DNA of 64,000 bases from NCBI RefSeq assembly GCF_041261445.1, contig NZ_JBGCCU010000008.1:1-64000 (forward strand). Direction: 5' to 3'. The translations under genes and the position numbers were made by a program. Source of the stretch: Catenulispora sp. EB89. Its GTDB lineage: Bacteria; Actinomycetota; Actinomycetes; Streptomycetales; Catenulisporaceae. The notes beneath the pieces were generated by a model. It was not told where the DNA came from and searched no databases. It saw nothing but the letters and a program-made list of their open reading frames with translations. This document shows, one piece after another, positions 43,957 to 52,775 of this stretch. Each line of letters starts with the position of its first letter. The stretch's first letter is position 1.

Positions 43957-46900
43957 TTACGGCGCCGGTGCGAAGCACTCGAGCCGACTCAGGTCCTTGG
44001 GTCCGGTGTCGCCGGCCGATTCCTCGGACGAGCCGTGGAGGGCGATGTCGAGACCGCCGCCGGCGAACGCGGCGCCGATGTTGTCGAGGGCATGGCCGGC
44101 GGCCCCGGCCTCCTCCGCCGCCTTGCCGATCCGGAGGCCGCGCGCCACATTCGCCAGTCGGGTACCGGTGCGTCCCAGCGCCAGCCTGGCAACCGGTTCG
44201 AGGATCTCGGAGGTGGCGTCCTCGACGTATCCTCCGGCCCCGAACAGAGCGCCCGCCGTGTCGAACACCGCGCCGGTGTAGTCCCCGTCCGCGAAGTCGA
44301 CTCCTGCGCTGGTCAGACCGCCGACCACGGCCACCGTGGCCAAAGCCGCGGCGATCGGGCCGCTGGCGATCCCGACCGCCAGCGTGATCGCCGCCGCCGT
44401 GCTCACCGCGCTGGCGATCTTCCCGAACGTCTTCCAGGAGAACAGCCCGCTCGGGTCGAGCGCGTTGACCGGGTCGTCGCCGGCGTACTGGTACGGCTGG
44501 CCGGTCTGCTTGAGGTCCGGGTCGACGGTGAGGAACTGGGCCGTCTCCGGGTCGTAATAGCGGGCCCTGAGATACACCAGCCCGGTCTCGCTGTCGCCGT
44601 ACTGCCCGCCGAAGCCGAGCGGCGTGGTGGCGGTGCCGGACGTGGCGGTGACCGCGCCGTAGGGGTTGTATCCGAAGGAGCCCACAACGGCGCCGGTACC
44701 GTCGGTCAGCGCGACGGTGGAGCCGAGGGCGTCGTGGAAGAACCACTGCGCGGCCCCGCCGCCCCCGATCTGCTCGATCGGCAGGTTGCCCGGTCCGTAC
44801 AGGTACGCCGTCGTCCCGTCGCTCAGCAGGTTCGGCGTCGAGCCGGTGCCCCACGTGAACGACTCAGACGTCGAACCCACCGTCTTCCCCGCACGCAGCC
44901 CGTTCCCGTCGTACGTGTACTGCGCGCTCCCGAACGAGCCGGACGCGCTGGTCATCTCGCCCGCCGCGTTGTAGCCGTAGTGGCTCACAGTGCCGCTCGC
45001 GTCGGTCCGGGTCGTCCGCTCGCCCGCGCTGTCGTAGGCGTAGACGGTGGATCCGGACGGCGGCGAGGCGCAGGCGGGGGTCCCGCCGGGCGCCGGAGAC
45101 GCGCTCCAGCACAGCCTCCCGGCGGCGTCGAACCGCTGCGCCGTCCCGGCCAGCGTGTTCGGACCCCCGGCCGGGGTGTAGGAGTACCCTGACGTGCCCG
45201 CCGACGTCGTGGCCTGGTCGACCCGGTTCAGCGCGTCGTACTGGTACGTGGTCGCGCCGCCGGCCAGCCCGGTCGGGGTGCTGGTGAGCACCAGCTCGTC
45301 GGCGTTCCGGGTGTACGCGACCGAGGCCAGACCGGAGCCTCCGGAGCCCGCCCTGGCCAAAGCCGTCCCGGTCAGTGCGTCGGTCGCGTCGTAGGAGTCC
45401 GTGACCGTGTCGCCGTTGGGGTAGCTGGTCGCCGTCAAAGCGTTGTCGGCGTTGTACGTGAAGCCGGTGTTCCGGCCCGAAGGGTCGGTGACCGAGGCGA
45501 GCCGGTCGTCGGGGTCGAAGGTCTGCGTGACGGTTCCCACGCCGCCCGGATAGGTGATCGAGGTCTGATTCCCGTCCGCGTCGTAGCCGTAGGCGACGCT
45601 CGCCCCGGCGCCGTTGGTCATGGCGCTGACCGCGCCGAGCAGGCTGTACTGCCACGTGGACGTCCCGGTCCCGTCGGTCATCCGCACCCGCCGGCCCGCG
45701 GCGTCGTAGCCGTAGCCGACCGTCGGGGCGCCGGTCCCCGAGTACGAGGTCGACGTCACCCTGCCCGCCGCGTCATAGGCGTTCGTGGTGACGCGGCCCA
45801 GAGGATCGGTGACGGTCGACGGCCGACCGGCCGCGTCGTAGGAGTCGGCGGTGGCCGCGCCGTCGGGATCGGTGACCGTGGCCTGACGTCCCTGCGCGTC
45901 GTAGGTGTACGCGGTTACGCCGCCCGACGCGTCCGTCGTCGAGGCGACGGAACCGTCGGTGTTGTACGCGGTGTGGGTCGCGGAGCCGTCGGCCCGGGTG
46001 ACCGTCGTCTGGTCGTTGTTCGGGTCGTAGCCGTAGGCGATGTGGTTCCCGGCGCCGTCCGTCGTGGACGTGAGCCGGCCCGCCGCGTCATAGCCGGCGG
46101 TGCTGACGTGCCCCGCCGGATCGGTGGCCGAGGTGACGTCGCCGAGCGAGTCATGCCCGTAGACCGTGCAGCCGGTCGCCGGTGGCGTGCAGGACGTGGT
46201 CGTCCCGGCGGCCGAACCCAGAGGACTGACAGCCGACGTGAGCAGGCCGGTCGCCGTGGCGTAGCCGTAGAGCGTCTTGTCGCCGACCGGCGTGGTGAGG
46301 GAGATGACGTCGCCGTAAGCGTCGTAGCCGGTGGTCGTCGTGGCCCCGTCGCCGTCGACGGCGCGCGTCAGATCGCCGGGGTGGGCCGCGGTGTCGTAGT
46401 AGTCGCCGGTGACCACCGGGGTCGGCGGCGCCGGGGCGCCCGGTTCGGCGCTCTGCTCGGTCTGATGAGTCGTGGTGCTGGTCAGCAGTCCGTAGACGAG
46501 GCTCCCGCTGTTCGTGCCGCCGGTGGTCGCGATGTGCCCGGCCTCGTCGTACCCGTAGGCGGTCTGCACGCCGTCCGGATCGGTCTTGGTCGTCACCTGG
46601 CCGAACGCGTTGTACGTGTAGCTCGTCGTCGCCCCCAGCGCGTCCGCGCTGCTGATCCGGTTGCCGGACGCGTCGTAACTGAAGCTCTGCACCGCGCCGG
46701 TGGGATCGGTGATCGTGGTGACGCCCAGGCTGACCGGGTCGTAGGTGTAGGCCCAGGTCGCGGCCGACGCGGTGCCGTAGCCGAGCACCTTGGAGTTGAG
46801 CAGGCCGTTGGTGTAGGTGTCCAGCTCGGCGTGGCCGGCCGGATCGGTGGTGAGGGTCTGCCCCGCCACCAGGCTCCCGGAGGGGCCGTAGCGGAACGAG

Positions 46901-49900
46901 GTGGTCCCGCCGATCGGGTTGGTCTGGCTCGTGACCCGGTCGGAGGCGTCGTAGGCCATGGTGAGCACCGGGCTCGGGCTCGTGGTCGTGTCGCCGTAGT
47001 ACGTCGGCGCGCGATAGGCCGTCATCAGGTGCGATGACGAGTAGGCGAAGGTGGCGTGGTCGTTGTTCTGCAGGGTCGGGGTGCGGACGGTGGCGACGCC
47101 GTAGACGTCGGTCAGGTCGCCGGCCGCGTCGTACGCGTAGGTGACTTCGCGTCCCGCGCCGTCCTGCAGGCTGCTGATGTGCGACCCGGTCCAGCCGAGC
47201 GTGTAGGTGCGTCCGGCCGGGTCCGTGATGGTCGTGAGCTGTCCGGAGGCGTTGTAGGCCAACGTCGTCGCGGTCGGCGGGACGGCTTGGGTGCCGGGTG
47301 GATCGGTTTCGGACAGCAGCCGGCCCGAGGCGGCGTCGAAGGTGAAGATCTGCGTCGCGCGGCGGGTGAGAACGTATGTGGAACCGCTCTTGACCAGCGT
47401 CGCGGCGTCGCGCGGTGCCGTCGGCGCGTAGCTGCCCGAGCTGTCGGTGAAGGAGACGGTGGAGCCGTCCTCCTGATGCACGGTGACGTTCCCGGTGGCC
47501 GGATCGGTGGCGGCGCTCAGCCCGTAGGAGAACGTCCAGCCCCAGCCGAACGGGCCGTTGACCGCGGCGGCGCCGTTGGGTCCGGACGGGTCGGCCAGGG
47601 CCGAGTCGTAGGTGCGGGTCAGGTCCAGGGCCAGACCGCGGCCCGGGGTGGACAGGTCGGTGAAGCTGTCGCTGTAGGCGCCGGTCGCGGTGTCGACCGG
47701 GTCGCCGGCGGTGCGGGTGGAGCACAGGCACTGGGTCCAGGACGGGTTCGCCCCGCCGGGCCGCTCGGCGGTCGCCGGTGCGCCGCCGATCGGCACGCCG
47801 GGCGTCCCGCCCTGGGGCAGGAAGGCCATGGCGTCGAAGGCGACGTCGTAGGCCCCGGCCTGACTGCCGCTGATGTTGCTCAGCGACACGGTGGCGCCGG
47901 GGGCGAGGGCGACGGTGCCCAGCGTGAGCCAGGCCTCGCGTTCCTGGTCCTGGTTCAGCGGGGCGAGATACGTGCCGTACCCGGCGGTGCTCACCTTGTA
48001 CGTGGCGTCGGTGACGGCCGCTCCGGTGGCCGGGACGTGGACCTTGATCGTGTAGTACTGCGACTTCGGCAGGCGCGGTGCCCAGGTGCCGATGTTCACC
48101 AGGTCCGTTTCGCTGCCGTCCTCGGTGTGGGTGAACAGGATCCGGCCGCCGAACCCCGCTCCAAGCTGGTGGGTGTCGATCGCGCCCACCTGGTCGCCTG
48201 CCGAGTCGGTGCCGTAGGTGTAGGTGAACGTCCCGCCGTCGGACCAGTTCTCCCCGCCGCAGCCGACCAGGTTCAACGGCGGGCTGGACTCGTCGTCGAC
48301 GATGATCGGGGCGCCGGAGCCGGTCGTGGGCAGGTCGGTGGACGAGGCGTTGCACGTCGGCGGGTGCGGATCGGATCCGCTGGGCTCCGGCGTCCCGGCG
48401 GCGACGGTGTAGGAGCTCGTCGCACAGACGCTCGCGCAGTTCGGGAGCCAGGTCGCCGGCGCGGACCACCAGCACTCGTAGTCGCTCAGCGTGCACGAGC
48501 CGGCCCCGCCGCCGGTGCCCGGCGAACAGTCGTCGGCCGCCGAGCAGAAGGTGTTGATCGGCGGCACGTTGAGCCAGCTGCTGCCGCCGTTCAGCGTCGC
48601 CGGCGCGTACTTCGGCCCGCCGGCGCCGAGCAGCGGGCTGCCCATCCAGCCCAGCACGCGCTCCTGGTACGGCCAACTGCCCGGGTGCGCGGCGTCGCCG
48701 TAGCTGTATTCCAGGAAGGGGGCGCGGTTCGGCGGGTAGTTCGGGTTCGCCGGGTTGTTGGACCAGCCCAGGCCCCAGGTGCCGTCGGGGCCGGTGCAGG
48801 ACGGTCCGGGCGTGCAGCCGGGGTTGCCGAAGGCGGCGGTGGGCTGGATGCCGGTGTTGTAGGCCCAGATGGCGAAGTACCAGTTCTCCAGGTACCGCGG
48901 ATCGCCGTTGTTGGCGGTGATGCCCGCGGCGTAGAGCTGGTTCCAGGTGTTCTGCAGGATGTTGAGACCGGCGGCGATGTTCTCGGCGTAGTCGACCGCG
49001 ATCTTCATCTGGCCGTGTGCCGAGTAGTCGGTCTGGCCGGCGAACATGCCGTCGGTGACCTGCGCGATCCCGTAGCCGCAGTCCGCGGAGGAGTAGTCGA
49101 TGGTGTCGATCGAGCCGCCGGAGCCGTAGTAGTCGGCGATGAGCGGGTCGCCGGCGATGCCGGGCAGCGCGTGCCAGGAGGCCTGGTCCCAGTTGCTCTC
49201 CTGGGCCAGGATCGCCTCCATCACCGAGCGCGGGACGGCTGTGGTACCGCTGCCGGCCGGGTGGTCCAGGGGAACCGGCGGGAAGTCGCCGCTGGGGGAG
49301 TAGGAGACCAGGCCGAGGTTGGCGTATCCGGCCGGGCGCGCGGCGGTTTCCAGGCCGCGTTCGTCGAGCTGGGTGGCCCAGTCGACTTGGGCGGCGTCGG
49401 GTTGGAGGACCTGGCGGGCCGGGTCGAGCCGGGGGACGCTGCAGGCGGGGGTGCCGCTGGTGGCCGGGGTGATGGCTGCCGTTGCCTTTGCCGTCGCGGT
49501 CGTCGTCGCGGCTGTGCTGTGGGGTTGGGCCGGCGGCGGTGAGGTGTGCGGTGTCGCGGTCGTGACCTTCTCGGAGCCGGTCGGGAACGGCCTGGCCGTC
49601 GCGGGGTGACCGCTGACGGCGATCATCGGCGCGGTCGCTCGGACACCCGCCGGCGCGCTCAGGACCGCGTCGCCGTCGAGGGACACGGCTTCCGGAACGG
49701 TCTTCGGTGTGGCCTTGTCCGCGCCGGTCGTCATCAGCGCGCGTACATCCGAGCCGGCGGCGGGCGTCACCCCGGAGGCGAGATTGTGCCCGCCGCGTCC
49801 GGCCAGCAGTGCGACGGAGGTCGCAGGGCCCTGACCCAGGCGGTGCGGGGTGCCGTTGTTCTCGTGCCAGACCTCCGCGGTGGTGTTTCCCTTCGCCATC

Positions 49901-50670
49901 ACTGCGAAGTCGACCCCGCCGTCCGAAGACGGCCGCAGGTCGAACGGGACACCGGAAGCAGTCGTCAGGACGGTCGGCGTGGCGAAGCCGCCGGCGTGCG
50001 GGCTCAGCCGGACCATGGCCGAGCCGCGCACGGCGGTCACCGTGTCGCCGGTCGGGACGGCGGACGTCAGCTGCTCGGCCTCGGTCCCGGACCGCGTGAC
50101 GCGGCTGGTCGCGAGATCGACCACGCTGACCGCGGTGGCCCGGTCGCCGGTGCCGGGATAGCCGGTGAACACGGCGGTGTCGCCGACGCCGCAGCCCGGC
50201 GAGTGGTAGTCGAAGCCGACCCCGCTGATCAGGGGTTCGACCGCGCCGGTGACGAGGTCCACGGAGTACGCGATCGCGCCGTGCGCCAGCAGGGACGCGC
50301 TGTTGGCGGCGGCCGTCGGCAGCACGGCGACCGCCTCGTAACGGCCATCGCCGGACGTGCACTGATACCCCGTCCACGACTGCGCGTCGACGCCGCCGGG
50401 CCGCAGCAGCGCGACCTCGCGCCACGAGAACGAGCCCGCGGCGTCGGCGACGTCCAGGTGGTATCCGGTGCTGTCGCCCCAGCCGTCCACCAGGACGTCG
50501 GAGGCCTGGGCCGCGATGGCCGGGGCGGCGGCGGCCGGGGCGGCCACCGAAGCCGGTGTCGACGGCCGCACCGTCGGCACCGGCCCCGGCGCCGCGTACA
50601 AGGGCACCGTCAGGGAGACGGCGAGCGCCGGTCCGAGCAGTGCGTTCCGGGAGACAGGGATTTTCAGCAT
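43957..50670 (-). CDS. secreted Rhs/YD-repeat protein with lytic transglycosylase domain
   Basis: 2237 aa from the ATG at 50670, giving a signal peptide 'MLKIPVSRNALLGPALAVSL' cleaved around residue 30. Order: beta-rich N-region to ~350; low-complexity linker; SLT/lysozyme-like domain ~400-580 with catalytic Glu491 in 'LAQESNWDQ' and the companion 'DCGYGIAQVTDGM' and 'YFAIWAYNTG' motifs; golvesin-like carbohydrate-binding domain ~810-950 ('HTHEDGS…YYTIKVHVP'); DUF6531/Rhs start ~990 ('GDPVDTATGAYSDSF'); many YD repeats; Rhs core ~2020-2072 ('GLVYLRARYYDPETAQFLT', 'NALDPSGL'). The variable C-terminus (~165 aa) is Ala/Gly-rich, with two hydrophobic stretches and no toxin family I recognise. Probably a wall-degrading, possibly toxic, secreted polymorphic protein. 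Confidence 0.88.
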   Translation of the reverse strand: MLKIPVSRNALLGPALAVSLTVPLYAAPGPVPTVRPSTPASVAAPAAAAPAIAAQASDVLVDGWGDSTGYHLDVADAAGSFSWREVALLRPGGVDAQSWTGYQCTSGDGRYEAVAVLPTAAANSASLLAHGAIAYSVDLVTGAVEPLISGVGFDYHSPGCGVGDTAVFTGYPGTGDRATAVSVVDLATSRVTRSGTEAEQLTSAVPTGDTVTAVRGSAMVRLSPHAGGFATPTVLTTASGVPFDLRPSSDGGVDFAVMAKGNTTAEVWHENNGTPHRLGQGPATSVALLAGRGGHNLASGVTPAAGSDVRALMTTGADKATPKTVPEAVSLDGDAVLSAPAGVRATAPMIAVSGHPATARPFPTGSEKVTTATPHTSPPPAQPHSTAATTTATAKATAAITPATSGTPACSVPRLDPARQVLQPDAAQVDWATQLDERGLETAARPAGYANLGLVSYSPSGDFPPVPLDHPAGSGTTAVPRSVMEAILAQESNWDQASWHALPGIAGDPLIADYYGSGGSIDTIDYSSADCGYGIAQVTDGMFAGQTDYSAHGQMKIAVDYAENIAAGLNILQNTWNQLYAAGITANNGDPRYLENWYFAIWAYNTGIQPTAAFGNPGCTPGPSCTGPDGTWGLGWSNNPANPNYPPNRAPFLEYSYGDAAHPGSWPYQERVLGWMGSPLLGAGGPKYAPATLNGGSSWLNVPPINTFCSAADDCSPGTGGGAGSCTLSDYECWWSAPATWLPNCASVCATSSYTVAAGTPEPSGSDPHPPTCNASSTDLPTTGSGAPIIVDDESSPPLNLVGCGGENWSDGGTFTYTYGTDSAGDQVGAIDTHQLGAGFGGRILFTHTEDGSETDLVNIGTWAPRLPKSQYYTIKVHVPATGAAVTDATYKVSTAGYGTYLAPLNQDQEREAWLTLGTVALAPGATVSLSNISGSQAGAYDVAFDAMAFLPQGGTPGVPIGGAPATAERPGGANPSWTQCLCSTRTAGDPVDTATGAYSDSFTDLSTPGRGLALDLTRTYDSALADPSGPNGAAAVNGPFGWGWTFSYGLSAATDPATGNVTVHQEDGSTVSFTDSSGSYAPTAPRDAATLVKSGSTYVLTRRATQIFTFDAASGRLLSETDPPGTQAVPPTATTLAYNASGQLTTITDPAGRTYTLGWTGSHISSLQDGAGREVTYAYDAAGDLTDVYGVATVRTPTLQNNDHATFAYSSSHLMTAYRAPTYYGDTTTSPSPVLTMAYDASDRVTSQTNPIGGTTSFRYGPSGSLVAGQTLTTDPAGHAELDTYTNGLLNSKVLGYGTASAATWAYTYDPVSLGVTTITDPTGAVQSFSYDASGNRISSADALGATTSYTYNAFGQVTTKTDPDGVQTAYGYDEAGHIATTGGTNSGSLVYGLLTSTTTHQTEQSAEPGAPAPPTPVVTGDYYDTAAHPGDLTRAVDGDGATTTTGYDAYGDVISLTTPVGDKTLYGYATATGLLTSAVSPLGSAAGTTTSCTPPATGCTVYGHDSLGDVTSATDPAGHVSTAGYDAAGRLTSTTDGAGNHIAYGYDPNNDQTTVTRADGSATHTAYNTDGSVASTTDASGGVTAYTYDAQGRQATVTDPDGAATADSYDAAGRPSTVTDPLGRVTTNAYDAAGRVTSTSYSGTGAPTVGYGYDAAGRRVRMTDGTGTSTWQYSLLGAVSAMTNGAGASVAYGYDADGNQTSITYPGGVGTVTQTFDPDDRLASVTDPSGRNTGFTYNADNALTATSYPNGDTVTDSYDATDALTGTALARAGSGGSGLASVAYTRNADELVLTSTPTGLAGGATTYQYDALNRVDQATTSAGTSGYSYTPAGGPNTLAGTAQRFDAAGRLCWSASPAPGGTPACASPPSGSTVYAYDSAGERTTRTDASGTVSHYGYNAAGEMTSASGSFGSAQYTYDGNGLRAGKTVGSTSESFTWGTGSTPNLLSDGTTAYLYGPGNLPIEQIGGGGAAQWFFHDALGSTVALTDGTGAVVGSFGYNPYGAVTATSGTATTPLGFGGQYGDSETGLVYLRARYYDPETAQFLTVDPDLKQTGQPYQYAGDDPVNALDPSGLFSWKTFGKIASAVSTAAAITLAVGIASGPIAAALATVAVVGGLTSAGVDFADGDYTGAVFDTAGALFGAGGYVEDATSEILEPVARLALGRTGTRLANVARGLRIGKAAEEAGAAGHALDNIGAAFAGGGLDIALHGSSEESAGDTGPKDLSRLECFAPAP

Positions 50671-50773
50671 GGGGCGCCCTCTCACAGCGCGGTGACGGGA
50701 TTGCGGGACCGATGCGACGGACCGGCGCGGCCAGAGCGGGGCGCGCCGGTGTGGGTTGGTGGGCGATCGGGCC

Positions 50774-51262
50774 TCAGTGCAGACCGGTGCAGTTCTGGGT
50801 CTCCCAGCCGGAGGCGTTGTACGCGATGCAAGCCTGCGTCCAGTAGGTGAAGGAGACCATGAGGCTGTACGAGCCCTGAGGCGTCGGAGTGCCGGTGATG
50901 TTGCCGACCACGGGGTAGGCCTCGCTGTCGGTCTGATAGCCGAGGACTTCGCCCGCGTGATAGCTGTCGGAGGTGCCGACGGCCTGGGCCCAGACCGCGT
51001 TGCAGCCCGGGGAGTAGCGCAGGTGGACGACGTAGGAGCCGCCCGACACCGTGTCGAGCGTCTGGATGTTGGTGGCGCAACCCTTGGCAACGGGGTCCTG
51101 GTTGGTGCAGCTGGTGCTGTAGCACCCGGTGTCCGGGTGCACGGTGGCGGTGCCCGCTCGCGGAGCCGTCGACGACGCGGCCGAGGCCGCGCCGGGGACG
51201 GCGGACGCGAGGAGCAGGAGCGTCCCGGCGACTGCGCCGCGGCGAGTGCGGATGGAGGACAA
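50774..51262 (-). CDS. secreted DUF2690-family protein B
   Basis: 162 aa. The frame begins with TTG at 51262, 7 nt after AAGGGAT, and yields a clear signal peptide (SSIRTRRGAVAGTLLLLASA…ASA). DUF2690 core: 'GCYSTSCTNQDPVAKGCATN', 'VVHLRYSPGCNAVWAQAVG', then 'SFTYWTQACIAYNASGWETQ' with a final Cys. It is first in a three-gene, same-strand block (DUF2690-B, Rhs, DUF2690-A), 103 nt ahead of the Rhs start. DUF2690 domains are common in actinobacteria on secreted proteins and on HTH regulators; no biochemical role is established to my knowledge. Confidence 0.82.
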   Translation of the reverse strand: MSSIRTRRGAVAGTLLLLASAVPGAASAASSTAPRAGTATVHPDTGCYSTSCTNQDPVAKGCATNIQTLDTVSGGSYVVHLRYSPGCNAVWAQAVGTSDSYHAGEVLGYQTDSEAYPVVGNITGTPTPQGSYSLMVSFTYWTQACIAYNASGWETQNCTGLH

Positions 51263-51577
51263 AGCTGGATCCCTTCAGTGGATGTTCACACCCAGCCGAG
51301 CGGTCGGGCGGTCATGGACGCGGTCCGCGCCCTCCCCTCGCTGGGCGCGCGCCGCGTCTGTGATCGAGTCAAAGGCGTGGCGGACGGGGGTATCCAGGCT
51401 TTGAGGCGAGGTCCGGTGATTCTCCGGAAAACCCCGCCTGGGTAAGGCGGGGAGGTTCCCTGGCCATCGCCTGTGCCGCGCGATAGCGTCCAGATGGTGT
51501 CCGGCGTGATCCGGATAATCCGGACGCGGGATCGCGTGCGGCGCCGGGCGCTTCGGGATGGCGCGAGGGGAGCCGGG
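51263..51577. promoter_or_regulatory. divergent control region between the Rhs/DUF2690 block and the Xre-like gene
   Basis: 315 bases. It contains the hairpin CCCCGCCT/AGGCGGGG (51432-51452, 5-nt loop) and a cluster of CCGG sites: GTCCGG at 51499-51504, ATCCGGAT at 51509-51516 and ATCCGGAC at 51518-51525, together an inverted repeat GTCCGG-N15-CCGGAC. The latter is a candidate operator for the adjacent HTH protein. Confidence 0.5.
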
Positions 51578-52537
51578 ATGGGACGGCAGGAGGCTGCGCT
51601 GGCCCGGGATGGCAGTCCCGCCCGGGAACTCGCGTACTGGCTGCGTGCCGAGCGACGCAGGGCCGGTGTCACCTATGCGCGGCTCGCCGAGCTCAGCCGG
51701 TATTCGGCCAGCTCGTTGCAGGAAGCCGCCGCCGGACGGACGCTGCCGACGCTGGAGCTCACGCTTGCTTTTGTGCGGGGCTGCGGCGGTGACGAGGTGA
51801 TGTGGCGCGGCTATTGGCTGCGGATCAAGCGATACACGCAGGAGTGGACGCCCGGTGGGCCGCCGGCACCGGCTCCTTCGTGGGCCGGGCCTGAGGCCGG
51901 CGGCGGCGACGGCGTCGGGGGTGCCGGTGCCGGTGCCGGTGCTGGTGCTGGCGCCGCCGGTCGGCATCCGTCGGAGGCGGACACGTGGTATCTGGCGTCA
52001 CTGGACGTCGTCGTCTCGCTCGACGGCGGCTCGCTGGAGGCGATCGAGCACCGCGTCGTGGTGGCGGCGGTCGACGGGCTCAGCGAGATCGCGGCGTCGA
52101 TCAGCCTGCCGCGCGGCCTCGGCGATCGGACGGCGTCGCACGACGTCATCGTCGACCTGCTCCACGGTGGTGTGGCGGCGCAGCGTCAGCATCCTTACGA
52201 GAGCTACTTCCGGACCGTCATCGAGCTGCCGCGACCTCTGCGCGCCGGCGAGCGTCACCGGTACACGTTGCGGGTCCGCGTTCCGCCCAAACAGCCGCTG
52301 CGGCCGTACTACGTGCACGTCCCGCATCGCCGCAGCGATCTGTTCCGGCTCACCGCGCGCTTTCCGACGGACTGGTCGCCGCGCCGGGTCGTCCGCCTCG
52401 ACGGACTTCCCACGGCGGCGCTGGCCGAGATTCCGGTGGTGGGCGGGCCGATAGGGCTCGACGCGTTCGGTGAGACGAGCGTCGAGTTCACCCGGCTTCG
52501 GCAGGGGTTGGCTTACGGGATCGGCTGGCAGCACTAG
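51578..52537 (+). CDS. Xre-like HTH protein with C-terminal beta-rich domain
   Basis: 319 aa from the ATG at 51578, 6 nt after GGGGAG. Residues ~18-75 are an HTH: 'LAYWLRAERRRAGVTYARLA', 'ELSRYSASSLQEAAAGRTLP', the layout seen in actinobacterial helix-turn-helix proteins that often carry DUF2690 or related sensors. A Pro/Gly/Ala linker follows (~105-135). The C-terminal ~180 residues are beta-rich ('WYLASLDVVVSLDGGSLEAI', 'YESYFRTVIELPRPLRAGER', 'YYVHVPHRRSDLFRLTARFP') and unrecognised, possibly a ligand or partner-binding domain. It is divergent from the DUF2690/Rhs block, which makes that block its most likely target. Confidence 0.75.
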   Translation: MGRQEAALARDGSPARELAYWLRAERRRAGVTYARLAELSRYSASSLQEAAAGRTLPTLELTLAFVRGCGGDEVMWRGYWLRIKRYTQEWTPGGPPAPAPSWAGPEAGGGDGVGGAGAGAGAGAGAAGRHPSEADTWYLASLDVVVSLDGGSLEAIEHRVVVAAVDGLSEIAASISLPRGLGDRTASHDVIVDLLHGGVAAQRQHPYESYFRTVIELPRPLRAGERHRYTLRVRVPPKQPLRPYYVHVPHRRSDLFRLTARFPTDWSPRRVVRLDGLPTAALAEIPVVGGPIGLDAFGETSVEFTRLRQGLAYGIGWQH

Positions 52538-52775
52538 CGCGCGGCTGGCGCACGGCGGACCTACGGTCGAACCACAGGTCACGGCACGTGAAGGTGCTTC
52601 GCGTCCGCGCAGCTCATGACCTGAGTAAAGGAATAGTCGCTATAATTGTGATAGTCAGTTCTCGTAGATCGGATCGCGGGTCGCGGATACACCGACGAGC
52701 CGTGAGTACGGCGATAAGGGTGTTCGCCACTTGGCGCTACCGTAGCGGGCACCATCGACGATCACGGAGCGGAAC
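52538..52775 (+). promoter_or_regulatory. promoter region of the TetR-TPR gene
   Basis: 238 bases without a gene. TATAAT at 52641-52646 within an AT-rich island (CTATAATTGTGATAG also forms an imperfect inverted repeat) is the best -10 element in the window; an ATGACC at 52616-52621 could be its -35 at 19 bp. ATAGTCAGTT at 52651 resembles ATAGTCAGCT at 59064, upstream of the coiled-coil gene. Confidence 0.5.

Noticed and set aside
47056-49542. 828-codon plus-strand frame inside the Rhs gene
   Set aside because: Antisense shadow without ribosome site or recognisable motifs.
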